Shown piece by piece: positions 27,873-38,534 of a DNA stretch of 64,000 nucleotides. Below the pieces are notes generated by a model. The model searched no databases and was not told the origin of the DNA. It saw nothing but the letters and a program-made list of their open reading frames with translations. Source of the stretch: Planctomycetota bacterium. GTDB taxonomy: Bacteria > Planctomycetota > PUPC01 > JACPCR01. Location: contig JAQBXN010000006.1 of the NCBI GenBank assembly GCA_027625095.1, positions 79,534 through 143,533 of the forward strand. The letters run 5' to 3'. Within the stretch, counting starts at the first letter, position 1. Each line of letters starts with the position of its first letter. The position numbers and the translations under genes were made by a program.

Positions 27873-30800
27873 ATGGCTTTTCAACCAAGACAACTTAGCC
27901 GGGAAACGCCTCTTCCGGGCCTGCAATTGGTCGCTTCCAAGGCCGTAAAACCGGCACTGGAGGCTTTTAATAAAAGGCTGAGAGCTGTGGGGATAAATCT
28001 TGACCTGGTGGGGGAAGAGGCACCCCGGGACAGGCACTCGCTGGTTGCCGGCAACCTGCAAACTCATTCGTGGATCAAAGATCTCTATTTCCGCAGTTGG
28101 CTGTGTACGGATGCTCTACATCCAGGCCCCGAAGGCTTTGAACTCAAGACTCTCTGCAGCCCGTTCGCGCCACAAGTGAACATCTTGCTGGTAGGGGTCT
28201 CAGATGAGGCCGGGCTTGAAGCAGGGCTTGATCGTCTGTCTGCTATCCTCACCCGGCACTCGGAGCAGGTGCCTTTCCTGTTCGAGGCATCGACCTCGGA
28301 TGAAGTTCTCTTCTTGCGGGAAGCTGAAGCTGAAGGACGCTGGCCGACAGGGCTGTCATCGGGGGCATACGCTGTTTACACGGGCGAGCCAGGATTGGCA
28401 GAAGCTTTCAAAAATTTCCTGCTTGAGGGAAATCCACTGCCACCCGAGCAAATCGCCGCCGCAGTCGTTTTGTACCGACTGCTCGAGCCGCTCGATCTCT
28501 GGGATGAAAACGCGCGGCAATCCGTACTCGACCAATTCCATGAATTTGCGACAGGAACTAACGGCATAAACCGGTTCGGGGAACTCGACTCTGATTTGCC
28601 AGGCCGATTCAAAAATCCAATGACTGTTGAAGACTGCCGGTGCGCGCTCGCCACATATTTTATTGCCGACTACTTTCATCAATTCCATGAACTGCCCGAG
28701 GCGGCGAAGTGGCTGGTACGCGTTCAGAGGATATTTGAATCACAGGCAAAATTTGTTGGTTGCTCGAGCGATTCGCCGAACATCCGCTGGAACGTGATCG
28801 CTCAGAATATCGCCCGCTATGCCCTCGCAAGCGACAATGTCGAATTTCTTGGCTCCGAATTCAGAGAGTCGATTCTCAGAGGTCTCCAATGTTTTACTAA
28901 CCAGGGACAGCACCCGCTTTACGGAAAAAATTCAGTACCCGGTTCGGCCGCCTGGGTCCTCTACGGAATGGCTGCAGCCCTTTATGAAGACGGCACTTTC
29001 TTGGCCCCCTTCAGATACTGGGATCAGGAAATGAGCCATGCTCTCCTCCCTTGGCACAGTGGGGATGAGCCGCTACGTTCGTTCGCAATCAAGTTGGAAG
29101 AGAAACACGAGCCCAGTCTTATCGGTATCCGAATCAGTGATCTTGATCCAATATTCTGCCCAGATCAGGAATCCCGCTATTTTGACAAAATAAGTTTTCG
29201 ATCCGGCCTCCGCCGGGAGGACGATTATCTCCTGCTTGATGGTTTTTCGGGTGGAGAACACTCATATGAGAGTGCGAACTGCATTAAGGAAATGCACATG
29301 CGCGGTTTCCCATGGCTTATATCCGCAGATACAGGACTGAGGGAAGCCAGTCTCGCGGCACAGAATGGCGTGCTACTCATCAAAGACGGACAGCGAGGCA
29401 TCGCCCCCAAATATGCGAAGGTGCTGGATTCGCATTTCCTTGCTTCGGGAGGTCATGTTGTCACACGCATGAATGACTACTCCGGCGCCGATTGGACCCG
29501 ATCCATTTTTTGGCGGGCGTCAGGGTTCGTCCTCGTCATTGATGAAATTGAAGTCAATGAACCCGGCCGATTTCAGATGGAAACGAGATGGACTTGTCTC
29601 GGGGACCCAGTCCCGGGAAGGTGGCTTGCATTTGAAATGGAGGACAAGAATTTTCAGAGAGTCAGGCTCGGTGTCGGCTGGGAAGAAAAAGTCGAAGCAG
29701 AAATGGAAACCCTGGACCTGAGCAACGAAGCCTATTCCTATTACGTAGATCAAAATTACAGCGAATATGACTTCTTTCCCACGGTTGATCTCCCCGCAGC
29801 CGCTCACCGAATTCGTCTTCGAAAAATTTTCGATGGGAAACCGGGTGAACGGGCATCGATTGCCACCCGATTTGTATGTACCCAAGCCAATGAAAAAGGC
29901 CCATCCCACCTTGAAAGAGATACCACAGTAATATTTGTTGAAGTCCCTGGGGAAAAGGTTGAGGAATTCCCGTTCGTAGACAATGTCCAACCCATTTCTC
30001 TGGACAAAGAAATTCAGGAATCACGGCCAGAGCCAATCCTGCACCCAAGAAAGCCAAGCGCTCTAACACTGGACTGTTCCAGGGAACATCTGTTGATTGG
30101 CTATGAAGATGGCCACCTGAAACGAATTCAGCTTTCATCGGACGAGACAGTAACTGAAGACAATCTGGAAGGCCGTATTGAGGCAATTACAACCTTGATG
30201 GTTGGCGGCAGAGTCTATTATTATGCCGGCACAAGCGAAGGTGATTTTGTCTGCTTTGGCCCACAAGGCGAACGGATATGGACGAAGCGCATAGAAGTGT
30301 CTGAAAGTGATATTTCAGTAAAGCTCGTCTCGGGCTGGAGTACGCATCAGCCGTGTGTGCGTGCCCTGGCCTCCAAATCGGTCGGCAACCAACCGGTCCT
30401 GATAGCCGGTTACGGAGATGGCCATCTCCGTCGAATCACGCCCCTTGAAGGGACAGAGCTCTGGGAGCAACAGTTACCAGGGGGGACTGCAGCTCATATT
30501 CTCCTCGCTGACATCACCGGAAACGGGCGGACCGAAGTTGCGGTAGGCACATCAAATCCCTCAGTTCACGGCTTCATTTCTCTGTTTACCATTGGAGGTG
30601 AAAGACTGCCGGAATTAAAAACTGAATGGGACAGCGACTGGTCGATGCCGACAGAAATGACTGCACTGCTGGCTGCGGATATAGACAGAGATGGCCGAAT
30701 CGAAATCATAAGGGGAGCAGCAAATAGCACAGAACACGTTACTTGCTGGCGCGGTGCCACCCCGCTGTGGAGTCATGACACTGGTGAGTACCCAACAGTC

Positions 30801-31097
30801 CTGTGTGCCATCCCAGGCAACAGAATTCTGGTGGGATCAAGGAGTGGGTGGATTTTATTAATCAGTCCCGCCGGGAATATAACCCACCGGCTTTACGCAG
30901 GAGAAACCATCAGTTGCGGGGTTACGCTTGAAGACCAATTTGTGGTAGGTGGCCGGTCAGGAGGCCTTTTCCAACTGGTCCCTCATTCAGGTCAATTCAC
31001 GCTGCTGCGTCGGTTCAGCAGCCCCGTGGAAAAGATGGCGTCCATCCATGGACGGCTTTACGTATTTATGGAGTCCGGCGAGTTCTTTATTGAGTAG
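27873..31097 (+). CDS. Heparinase II/III-like protein fused to a beta-propeller
   Basis: This is a 1,074-residue protein. Residues ~120-400 are helical with pattern similarity to the (alpha/alpha) toroid of polysaccharide lyases. Residues ~410-690 look like the heparinase II/III C-terminal beta sheet domain: DYLLLDGFSGGEHSYES and later SIFWRASGFVLVIDEIEV. Residues ~720-1070 form a beta-propeller with FG-GAP/VCBS-like calcium loops (DITGNGRTEVAVG, DIDRDGRIEIIRG). No signal peptide is visible at the N terminus, which is odd for a lyase acting on large polymers. Family assignment rests on pattern only. It starts at ATG 27873 and diverges from gnd. Confidence 0.7.
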   Translation: MAFQPRQLSRETPLPGLQLVASKAVKPALEAFNKRLRAVGINLDLVGEEAPRDRHSLVAGNLQTHSWIKDLYFRSWLCTDALHPGPEGFELKTLCSPFAPQVNILLVGVSDEAGLEAGLDRLSAILTRHSEQVPFLFEASTSDEVLFLREAEAEGRWPTGLSSGAYAVYTGEPGLAEAFKNFLLEGNPLPPEQIAAAVVLYRLLEPLDLWDENARQSVLDQFHEFATGTNGINRFGELDSDLPGRFKNPMTVEDCRCALATYFIADYFHQFHELPEAAKWLVRVQRIFESQAKFVGCSSDSPNIRWNVIAQNIARYALASDNVEFLGSEFRESILRGLQCFTNQGQHPLYGKNSVPGSAAWVLYGMAAALYEDGTFLAPFRYWDQEMSHALLPWHSGDEPLRSFAIKLEEKHEPSLIGIRISDLDPIFCPDQESRYFDKISFRSGLRREDDYLLLDGFSGGEHSYESANCIKEMHMRGFPWLISADTGLREASLAAQNGVLLIKDGQRGIAPKYAKVLDSHFLASGGHVVTRMNDYSGADWTRSIFWRASGFVLVIDEIEVNEPGRFQMETRWTCLGDPVPGRWLAFEMEDKNFQRVRLGVGWEEKVEAEMETLDLSNEAYSYYVDQNYSEYDFFPTVDLPAAAHRIRLRKIFDGKPGERASIATRFVCTQANEKGPSHLERDTTVIFVEVPGEKVEEFPFVDNVQPISLDKEIQESRPEPILHPRKPSALTLDCSREHLLIGYEDGHLKRIQLSSDETVTEDNLEGRIEAITTLMVGGRVYYYAGTSEGDFVCFGPQGERIWTKRIEVSESDISVKLVSGWSTHQPCVRALASKSVGNQPVLIAGYGDGHLRRITPLEGTELWEQQLPGGTAAHILLADITGNGRTEVAVGTSNPSVHGFISLFTIGGERLPELKTEWDSDWSMPTEMTALLAADIDRDGRIEIIRGAANSTEHVTCWRGATPLWSHDTGEYPTVLCAIPGNRILVGSRSGWILLISPAGNITHRLYAGETISCGVTLEDQFVVGGRSGGLFQLVPHSGQFTLLRRFSSPVEKMASIHGRLYVFMESGEFFIE

Positions 31098-31098
31098 A

Positions 31099-31166
31099 GA
31101 ATTAACGTAAACAGAGAAAACAGGGTTCATTAGATGATCCCTGTCTCTGTTCCTTCCAGTTAATTC
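31099..31166 (+). terminator. Large stem-loop after the heparinase-like gene
   Basis: The outer arms gaattaac (31099-31106) and gttaattc (31159-31166) enclose a second pair, aacagag...tctgtt and acaggg...ccctgt. They form a long, interrupted hairpin immediately after the stop codon. It sits between convergent genes and can fold on either strand. Confidence 0.6.
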
Positions 31167-31197
31167 GCCTGGTGGCGCCCCGAGGCAGCGGAAGGGG

Positions 31198-32868
31198 CTA
31201 CTTCTTCCTATCTCCCGCCAGCTTTTTCATGTCTATACTCTCAGGCCGTGCAAATCCTCCACCCGGCCCGAACTCTGCAGCTACCGTCGCCATTTCGGCC
31301 AATGCTTCTTCCCTCGTTGCCGGTCTTTCGTGGCCCGGGAATGAATCGATGTGTACCGTTTGTGTTGGGAAAGCGAAGTCCACATTAAGCTTTTCTGCAA
31401 GACGAATGATCTCTAGAAAAATACGGCCGCGTTCACGAAGTTCTATACCCCAGTCGTTCGTTTCGACAAAGGCATAAAACAGAATGTCCAGGGATGAGGC
31501 ATTGAACTGATTTAAGTAGACGTGGAAGTAGTCTTTCCACGAGAATTCGTTGGCCAGGATAATTTGCCTGATCCCTTCAATAAATGCTTCAATTCTGTCC
31601 GGGGGGGTGTCGTATTGAATCGAGATGTAGGTCTTGATTCGCCGATAATCGCGGCGGCCCATGTTATCAATGTTCGTTGTCGCAAGGTTTGCATTTGGGA
31701 TCGTAATCTGGGACTTGTAAAAGGTGCGAATTCGAGTCGATCGAAGGCCGACTTCTTCAACCGTCCCTTCTTGCTCTCCAATGACTACCCAGTCCCCAAT
31801 TTGAAAAGGTCGATCTACAAGGATCATGATCGAACCGAATAGATTGCTTAGTGTGTCCTTTGCTGCGAGCGCGAACGCAAGACCGCCGATGCCCAGCCCG
31901 GCGATAAAGGAAGTTACATCCACATCGAGATTCTGAAGCGTGAATATGACGCCGATGAGGACGACGAACGTTTTCAAGGTTTTCCGAAGAATCGGAATAA
32001 GTTGGTCATCGAGCTTTGTATCAGTGCGTTCTGTGAGCTGGGCAAGGTAGACTGCAACGACGTCCACCAATCGATAAAAGAGCCAAATCGCCGAGTACGC
32101 AAACAGTGCAACGCAGGTGACGCGTGCCATCTGACTGACTCTCATGCCGAATTGAAGATTGGGAAAGAGAGAGCCGAGGAGTCCGGCGAATACCATCAGG
32201 CCAATCGGCCTGGCCGCGGCCTCCACTAAATCGTCATCCCACTGCAGGCGGGTCTTTCCGGCCAATTTTAAAAGTTGATTACCGCAGAGATAAATAGTGA
32301 GCCGCCGGGCGATGAACGTGAGCAGCAAAACGAAAAACAGCCCAATCATCTGCCAATATGCCACTCCCAGTACCGACTTTCGAAGGCTGGCCGGCATGTG
32401 TTCAAGAATCCACCGCGCCTGGGAAGAGATTACTGAATCGTAAAAAGGTCTTATTTGAGCCACCGAATATGCGGACAATAGCCACGTCTCTCCGACTTTC
32501 ATGAGCCGGAATTGGGGTGCGTTGCTTACGAAGGTCAGTTCGCCCTCCGGCACTTCTGGCAGATCGGGCAGACCGTACAAGTTGATCGGATAGCCTTTCG
32601 CGTCCAGTGCAGAAATGAGCACCTCGGCTAATTGAGCGCCGAGTCTTAACCTGTCTTCTTCTGAAGGAGCAACCAATTGGCTGAGGTCGAAGCACTGTGC
32701 AGCAAGATAAAAATTGCGTTTGGCGTTGCCGCTTGCGTAATTGTGGAATGTCTGAGCGGTCATCCGGGGCGTACGGAGAACTGATGGCTCTAGTTTCTGG
32801 CTGAGCTCCCCGTAGATGAAAATCGGCAACACTGTGATTACCGCAATAATTGACTTCAGGCGATTCAT
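31198..32868 (-). CDS. MscS-family mechanosensitive channel
   Basis: This is a 556-residue protein with a signal-peptide-like start (residues ~1-20), then an outer domain (~25-160) and several membrane spans (~165-325). The pore-lining segment is followed by GLGIGGLAFALAAKDTLSNLFGSIMILVDRPFQIGDWVVI, the MscS signature joining TM3 to the beta domain. Next come GTVEEVGLRSTRIRT and the cytoplasmic alpha-beta domain. It opens on hypo-osmotic shock to release solutes. The extra N-terminal periplasmic domain is typical of larger MscK/YnaI-like members. It is transcribed alone on the minus strand. Confidence 0.92.
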   Translation of the reverse strand: MNRLKSIIAVITVLPIFIYGELSQKLEPSVLRTPRMTAQTFHNYASGNAKRNFYLAAQCFDLSQLVAPSEEDRLRLGAQLAEVLISALDAKGYPINLYGLPDLPEVPEGELTFVSNAPQFRLMKVGETWLLSAYSVAQIRPFYDSVISSQARWILEHMPASLRKSVLGVAYWQMIGLFFVLLLTFIARRLTIYLCGNQLLKLAGKTRLQWDDDLVEAAARPIGLMVFAGLLGSLFPNLQFGMRVSQMARVTCVALFAYSAIWLFYRLVDVVAVYLAQLTERTDTKLDDQLIPILRKTLKTFVVLIGVIFTLQNLDVDVTSFIAGLGIGGLAFALAAKDTLSNLFGSIMILVDRPFQIGDWVVIGEQEGTVEEVGLRSTRIRTFYKSQITIPNANLATTNIDNMGRRDYRRIKTYISIQYDTPPDRIEAFIEGIRQIILANEFSWKDYFHVYLNQFNASSLDILFYAFVETNDWGIELRERGRIFLEIIRLAEKLNVDFAFPTQTVHIDSFPGHERPATREEALAEMATVAAEFGPGGGFARPESIDMKKLAGDRKK

Positions 32869-33012
32869 TTGTCCCTGTTAGTTCTGTGGTTTTCTAAGAA
32901 TTTCACTGGATCTCTAAGAAGGTTCGAATTCACTGGGATCCTTGGTTCTGATCCACCAATCTGAGGTTTCCTTCATTCTGAGTATCTGAGCACGCTCGGA
33001 CTCAGAAATCTC

Positions 33013-33030
33013 CCTGGGCTTGAGCCCAGG
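33013..33030. repeat. Hairpin cctgggct-tg-agcccagg
   Basis: A perfect 8-bp stem with a 2-base loop lies in the 239-bp gap between mscS and the symporter gene. A second small dyad, aagcct...aggctt, lies near 33083-33100, close to the symporter stop. Neither has a clear T tract in the direction of the symporter. Confidence 0.45.
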
Positions 33031-33107
33031 TGTTGTGGGAACGTCTGACACATAACTCCTCGGTTGGAAGTTATTAATTCTAAGCCTCATCAGGCTCTTT
33101 TCTTCCC

Positions 33108-34787
33108 TTATAAGGAAGCAGCAGATTCCCCTCGATCGATCACCGCGGCCCCGACGGCATCGCCCCAGACGTTTAATGTGGTTCGAAAGCGATCCAGGAG
33201 CCAGTCTATGGACAGAATCAGCCCGATTCCTTCGATAGGCAGTCCCGCTGCTTTCAGCACAATCACCATTGTCACCAGACCGGCTTCGGGGATTCCTGCT
33301 GCCCCAATGGCTGCGAGGGTTGCGGTGAGAAAGATGATTATCTGCTTACCTTCACCAAGGTCGATACCATAAACCTGGGCGATGAAAATTGCGGCCACCG
33401 CTTCATACAAAGCCGTTCCGTCCATGTTGACGGTTGCGCCGAGAGGAAGAACAAAACTTGCCGTTCTGCCAGAAACTCCATTTCCCTTTTCGACACCTTC
33501 CATTGTGAGCGGCAGAGTTGCCGAACTTGATGCCGTGGAGAAGGCATTCAGCAGTGCAGAGCCCATATTGCGCGCATATTCAAGCGGATTTCGTTTGGCA
33601 AAAAATAAGAGAATTAATGGAAGCACAATAAATCCGTGAATCGCCAGGCCGACGACAACCGTGAGGCTGTACTTTCCGAGAGCGACTAATTGGGGCCAGA
33701 AGCCGGCGAATCCACCAGCGATGCCGATGCGTCCTGCTACAAGTCCAAAAATTCCAATAGGCGCTACCATCATTACCCACCAGACGATAGTCATGATGCC
33801 CTCATTGGCCGAATCGATTACCTGCACTGCCGGTTTGCCACGATCGCCAAGTGATGCGAGCGCGCCGCCAAACAGGATAGAAAAAACGATTAGCGGCAGG
33901 ACATCCATGTTCACCATGGATTCGAAAATGTTCGTGGGAATCATCCCCAGGATGACGCGTTTCAGCGTGCTCGTTACATCTGCATCTCGTTTGTTCTGAA
34001 GATTCTGTGGGTCAGGGCTGACCTTTACTCCCGTGCCGGCGACTTTCACCTTCGGTTCATCTGAAACAAGGTTGCCGTCCACCTTGCGAAATGGCATCCG
34101 GCTTCCGTCGGTCGCGTTCACATAAAACTCCACGTCGCTGCTGGGATGCTCCCAACGGGAGACGGTAATTTCATACTCAGCGGCCTTCCCCTCGACAAGA
34201 GTCACGGAACTCACCTTCCCATGAATTCCCTGGTCGACTAATGTCAGTACCCAATCTTTGTCGTAGTCGGTCTTATTCCACTTTGAGTCTTTGATCAGGA
34301 CTGTGTGCTTAGCAGTCCCTGACAACACATATTTATTTTCAGAAAAATTTTCACCCGGAGCGAGGCCAACGCCAGGCTTGATGATGTTTACAAGCACCAT
34401 ACCGATGGTCACTGAAATGCCTGTAGTGATCATGTAGTAGGCAATTGTGCGCCATCCTATCGAACCGAGCTTGCTCAGATCCCCGAGTCCCGTGATACCT
34501 GAAATCATCGACAGGATGACCAGTGGGACCACAATCATTTTCAGAGCATTAAGAAATATTTTTCCAAGGATTTCTGTATCGGCAGCGAGATCGGGGGCCA
34601 AACCACCGAACAGCAGCCCTAGAATCACGCCTGCCAGAATGCCAAACAACACGAAACGATGCTTGGCCCTGTCATCTCCACCGGTGCCGGTAGGGCCTTC
34701 GCCGCCAGAGTTGCCTCCACCTGATCGAATCTCGGAATTTGCGGTTTCAGCCTCTTGGGTAGTCTCCTTGTTTTCGTCTTCGGACAT
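33108..34787 (-). CDS. Dicarboxylate/amino acid:cation symporter (DAACS) with inserted domain
   Basis: ATG 34787 (gagga about 12 bases upstream) is preferred; the frame can be extended to 34991 but would overlap the neighbouring promoter region. The 559-residue protein has a polar, Gly-rich N terminus of ~45 residues, then the SDF-family core. Hairpin and Ser-rich motifs are visible: FSTASSSATLPLTMEG and GATVNMDGTALYEAVAAIFIAQ, which contains the conserved NMDGT sodium/substrate motif. Between the early spans and LGMIPTNIFESM lies an insert of about 130 residues with a beta-sandwich look (GENFSENKY to DPQNLQNKRD) that is much longer than the usual loop. It imports glutamate- or succinate-like substrates. 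Confidence 0.9.
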   Translation of the reverse strand: MSEDENKETTQEAETANSEIRSGGGNSGGEGPTGTGGDDRAKHRFVLFGILAGVILGLLFGGLAPDLAADTEILGKIFLNALKMIVVPLVILSMISGITGLGDLSKLGSIGWRTIAYYMITTGISVTIGMVLVNIIKPGVGLAPGENFSENKYVLSGTAKHTVLIKDSKWNKTDYDKDWVLTLVDQGIHGKVSSVTLVEGKAAEYEITVSRWEHPSSDVEFYVNATDGSRMPFRKVDGNLVSDEPKVKVAGTGVKVSPDPQNLQNKRDADVTSTLKRVILGMIPTNIFESMVNMDVLPLIVFSILFGGALASLGDRGKPAVQVIDSANEGIMTIVWWVMMVAPIGIFGLVAGRIGIAGGFAGFWPQLVALGKYSLTVVVGLAIHGFIVLPLILLFFAKRNPLEYARNMGSALLNAFSTASSSATLPLTMEGVEKGNGVSGRTASFVLPLGATVNMDGTALYEAVAAIFIAQVYGIDLGEGKQIIIFLTATLAAIGAAGIPEAGLVTMVIVLKAAGLPIEGIGLILSIDWLLDRFRTTLNVWGDAVGAAVIDRGESAASL

Positions 34788-35054
34788 GGAATGAGTTTCC
34801 TCGTGATCGGAAATTACCGCAGAAAGCCGACGGACTGGATAGCAGTTAAAGATCTGCGGGGGGCGTAGACTACATGAACTGATGGGGATGTTCCAGAGCA
34901 ACAGCAGCCTGGCTTCACGTAACGTCTGCCCTGTAGCCGCTGGCTCTGCTGCTTCTACAAAGGGGGTGGAACGATTTGATTGGTTGCTCATAGAATGATC
35001 GCGGATTCGAGAGACGGTTCGCTAGTCAATTCAGCCACCGATACAAGACCTCAC

Positions 35055-37766
35055 ATGAGATATTCATTTGGAATTCAATGTCTGCGCCTCATTCCTGGAC
35101 TCCTGATTTTGCCCTCTTCGGCCGAAACCCTCTTTGTAAGCACCAAAGGTAATGATGCCTGGACGGGCAGTCTCCAACAGCCGAACGATGATCAAACTGA
35201 CGGCCCTCTGGCATCACTTGCAGGGGCAAGAGACCGAGTACGAAAGCTGCGTGCAGATGGGGCCCTGAACAAGGCGATTAATGTCAAGGTCGCCGGCGGC
35301 AACTACAGCATTGTCGAGCCCATCAGGTTTACGGCGCAGGATTCTGGAACCAAGGACGCTCCTGTTATTTATGAAGCAGTGGAAGGGGAATCCCCAAACA
35401 TTTCCGGTGGTCGCCCCATCACTGGTTGGCAACGTTCCCAAAACGGCCTCTGGACAGCGCACGTCCCGGAAGTTGCCGCGGGCAATTGGTATTTCGAGCA
35501 ACTCTGGGTGAACGGTCGCCGCGCCATGCGGGCCCGTACCCCGAATCGTTTCTTCTATTACATGAAACATGTCACAGAAGAAGTGCTCGAAACAGGAAAT
35601 CCCCGGCAAGCCAAACGCGCCAGGCAGACGATTACGGTACGGCCGGGAGACCTCGCGTCGCTGGAGAAGGTCTCGGACGAGGAAAGGAAAGACGTTCAGT
35701 TGCTCGCCTACCACAAGTGGGACAACACACGAAAGTTTCTCGATTCTATCGATACGGAGACGAGCATTCTGAAGATCTCCGGCGGAGGAATGAAATCATG
35801 GAATCCTCTGCAAAAAGATACGGGCTATGTGCTTGAAAATTACCTTGCCGCACTTGATACACCTGGAGAATGGTTTCTCAGTCGAGCTGGCACCCTTCAC
35901 TACCTGCCTCGAGCTGGCGAGGACATGTCCAATGTGGAAGTGTACGCACCGGTCTCGCCATATTTCCTGATCGTCGAGGGGGACGCTGCGAATGGAAAAT
36001 ACGTCGAACACCTGAGCTTCAAAGGACTGTCGTTTCGACATTCGCAGTGGCTTACTCCCGAAGAGGGCTTCGAGCCGAGCCAGGCGGCCGCGCCAGTCGA
36101 TGCGGTCATCCAGGTAGATGGCGCACGCAACATTTCAATTGAAAACTGCGAGATTGCGCATACCGGACGTTATTCGGTCTGGTTCCGGAAAGGCTGCAGT
36201 GATTGCAGGATAGTGCATTGTCACATCCATGATTTCGGAGCAGGCGGGGTGCGTATCGGCGAGATGGGCATGAACAAAAACGAGCCCGAACAGACCAGTC
36301 ACATCACCGTCGACAACAACATCATCCGGCACGGCGGACGTGTTTTTCCTTGCGCTGTCGGAGTCTGGATCGGGCAGAGCAGTGACAATCAGGTTACCCA
36401 TAATGAAGTGGCCGACCTGTATTACAGTGGTATGTCCGTCGGTTGGCGTTGGGGATATGCGGAGAGCCTGAGCAAGCGGAACAAGGTCGAGTTCAACCAT
36501 ATTCATCATCTCGGGTGGGGCTGGCTGAGCGATATGGGCGGCGTATATACGCTTGGCCCTTCAGAGGGTACGACGGTAAGCAATAACGTCATCCACGATG
36601 TTAATTCGTGGAGTTACGGCGGCTGGGGCCTCTATAACGACGAAGGCTCGACCGGCATCGTCATGGAGAATAACCTTGTCTACAACACCAAGTCCGGCGG
36701 TTATCACCAGCATTACGGAAAAGAGAATGTCATTCGAAACAACATCCTGGCGTTTGCACGGGATCACCAACTCCAGTTTACGCGTGTCGAAAATCACCTT
36801 TCGTTTACTTTCGAAAATAACATCGTCTATTGGAAGGACGGGCCACTGTTCAGCGGGCGCTGGAAGGAGGCGAAAATTGACCTCAAGGACAATCTTTACT
36901 GGCAGTCGAGCGGCAAGCCGATCAGCTTCGCTGGCATGAAATTCGATGAATGGCAGAAGAGTGGAAGGGACGCCGGCTCGGTGGTCGAAGACCCGATTTT
37001 CGTTGATGTGGAGAAGTATGACTTCCGGCTCACCCCCGGCTCACCCGCCACCAGGACTGGTTTCAAACCGTTCGATTTCTCTCAGGCCGGTGTCTACGGC
37101 GAGGCCGAATGGATCGCTCTCGCCGGCAGCGTCCACTTTCCGCCGTTCGAACTGCCGCCTCCTCCACCCGTACTTGAGGTAAAGGAGGACTTTGAAAACC
37201 CCACCACGCAGAGGCCCCTTCCAACGGCGCACCTGAGCACAGAAAACAAAGGCGATTCCATAGCTGTTTCTGATGAGCAGGCCGCAGGCGGCAAGCATTC
37301 ACTGAAGCTGACAGACGCCGCCGGCATGAAGCACAATTGGAATCCACACTTCTACTTCAGCCCCTATCACAAGAATGGGATTACTCGCTGCAGCTTTGAT
37401 ATCCGGCTCGACAACGCGGCGAGGTTTTATCACGAGTGGCGGGATCGGGCCTCGCCTTACCGGGTCGGCCCCACTCTGCAGATAGCAGGCGGCAATTTGA
37501 TTTCCGGTGGCAGGCAACTGCTCACGTTGCCGTTGGATACGTGGATTCATTTGGAGGTATCAGCCGGCCTGGGCGGGCAATCGACGGGCACCTGGGACCT
37601 GGTCGTCACGATCATGGGAAAGGAGCCTGTCCGGTTCACGAAACTGAATCTTCAAAACGAAAACTGGACGACTCTGGACTGGGTGGGATTCGTGAGCGAC
37701 GGTACGAAGGCATCCAACATTTATATCGACAACATCGAACTCAAGAACGATCCTTCGTCAGTCTGA
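35055..37766 (+). CDS. Secreted right-handed beta-helix protein
   Basis: ATG 35055 gives a signal peptide (residues ~1-21, [13 protein letters not shown]); the frame can be extended to 34980 with a polar leader. The mature N terminus [15 protein letters not shown] is typical of pectate-lyase-like beta-helix proteins. Parallel beta-helix repeats run ~330-640, rich in Asn ladders ([33 protein letters not shown]). A beta-sandwich domain (~690-903) with a laminin-G-like look follows. Such proteins bind or cleave polysaccharides, but no catalytic residues could be assigned. It lies divergent from the symporter with a 267-bp gap. Confidence 0.85.
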   Translation: MRYSFGIQCLRLIPGLLILPSSAETLFVSTKGNDAWTGSLQQPNDDQTDGPLASLAGARDRVRKLRADGALNKAINVKVAGGNYSIVEPIRFTAQDSGTKDAPVIYEAVEGESPNISGGRPITGWQRSQNGLWTAHVPEVAAGNWYFEQLWVNGRRAMRARTPNRFFYYMKHVTEEVLETGNPRQAKRARQTITVRPGDLASLEKVSDEERKDVQLLAYHKWDNTRKFLDSIDTETSILKISGGGMKSWNPLQKDTGYVLENYLAALDTPGEWFLSRAGTLHYLPRAGEDMSNVEVYAPVSPYFLIVEGDAANGKYVEHLSFKGLSFRHSQWLTPEEGFEPSQAAAPVDAVIQVDGARNISIENCEIAHTGRYSVWFRKGCSDCRIVHCHIHDFGAGGVRIGEMGMNKNEPEQTSHITVDNNIIRHGGRVFPCAVGVWIGQSSDNQVTHNEVADLYYSGMSVGWRWGYAESLSKRNKVEFNHIHHLGWGWLSDMGGVYTLGPSEGTTVSNNVIHDVNSWSYGGWGLYNDEGSTGIVMENNLVYNTKSGGYHQHYGKENVIRNNILAFARDHQLQFTRVENHLSFTFENNIVYWKDGPLFSGRWKEAKIDLKDNLYWQSSGKPISFAGMKFDEWQKSGRDAGSVVEDPIFVDVEKYDFRLTPGSPATRTGFKPFDFSQAGVYGEAEWIALAGSVHFPPFELPPPPPVLEVKEDFENPTTQRPLPTAHLSTENKGDSIAVSDEQAAGGKHSLKLTDAAGMKHNWNPHFYFSPYHKNGITRCSFDIRLDNAARFYHEWRDRASPYRVGPTLQIAGGNLISGGRQLLTLPLDTWIHLEVSAGLGGQSTGTWDLVVTIMGKEPVRFTKLNLQNENWTTLDWVGFVSDGTKASNIYIDNIELKNDPSSV

Positions 37767-38534
37767 TCCGGAGCATCGACACCGAGAACCTTTGGGAAGG
37801 ACGGATCGAAAAAGAAGTGGGTAAGGAAGAGGCAGGTTTATGCTGTCAATTCCTGCCCGTTGCCGCATGCAGCATAAGTCTTGATCGAAATGGGTGACTC
37901 CCTTCAGATCGCCCCGTTTGGGGAGTTGTTTGTTGTTCTTTGACATGTCTGATGACAAAAGTCCTTGAGGCTCAGCAAGCTGTGTGTCTTGAAGTGCTTC
38001 AGCCTTCGCTCTTAAATTTCATGTTGCTTGACTTGTTTGTCTAATTGGGTGTGCGCTGGGTTCAGGATATTCTGGTCTGCGGGAATTGGCTCAAACCCAT
38101 AGGTGCGAATGCGGTCCAGGCTGCATTGATAACGCCGAAATTTGAAATCGTTTTCCTGACACCAGCGATGGAGTCATTGTAATCTCCGTCGATTTTAGGA
38201 TGGGGGCGCCATTGTCATCATGTACCCAGTAATCCACGATGAAAGATGCGGTGACGAGCCTGCGGGTTATCGAAGCGATCGAGACATCGGTGAAGGAGGG
38301 CAGGCATGTGGGGGTAGTGAGTAATAAGTAATGTTGGTACAGGCGCCGTTGCTGGGCCGGCATGGGCCGACGAGAGATTCGAAACTCGATAGGGTTAAGC
38401 AGTCGGCTGCTGGGCTGCCATAGGGCTCTAATCACCAAGTGACCGACGACTCACGATTCACCATTTAAGAAACCGACCGTCGCCCCAACAACGACGGCCA
38501 TTCAAGCTCCAACTTACTCACCACTGATTACTCA
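37767..38534. other. 768-bp region without a convincing gene
   Basis: This lies between the beta-helix gene and the convergent lactonase gene. A minus-strand open frame (38091-38438) has some protein-like segments but no ribosome site and no family resemblance, so it may be a decayed gene or chance. A stem ccgtcg...cgacgg (38477-38497) sits about 40 bp past the lactonase stop and could help terminate it. Short repeated pieces of the form gtgagtaa/ttactcac occur at 38317-38330 and 38512-38540. Confidence 0.4.

Noticed and set aside
38091..38438. Minus-strand frame between the beta-helix and lactonase genes
   Set aside because: No ribosome site or family pattern; part of it runs over simple repeats. 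It could be a decayed gene but this cannot be shown.
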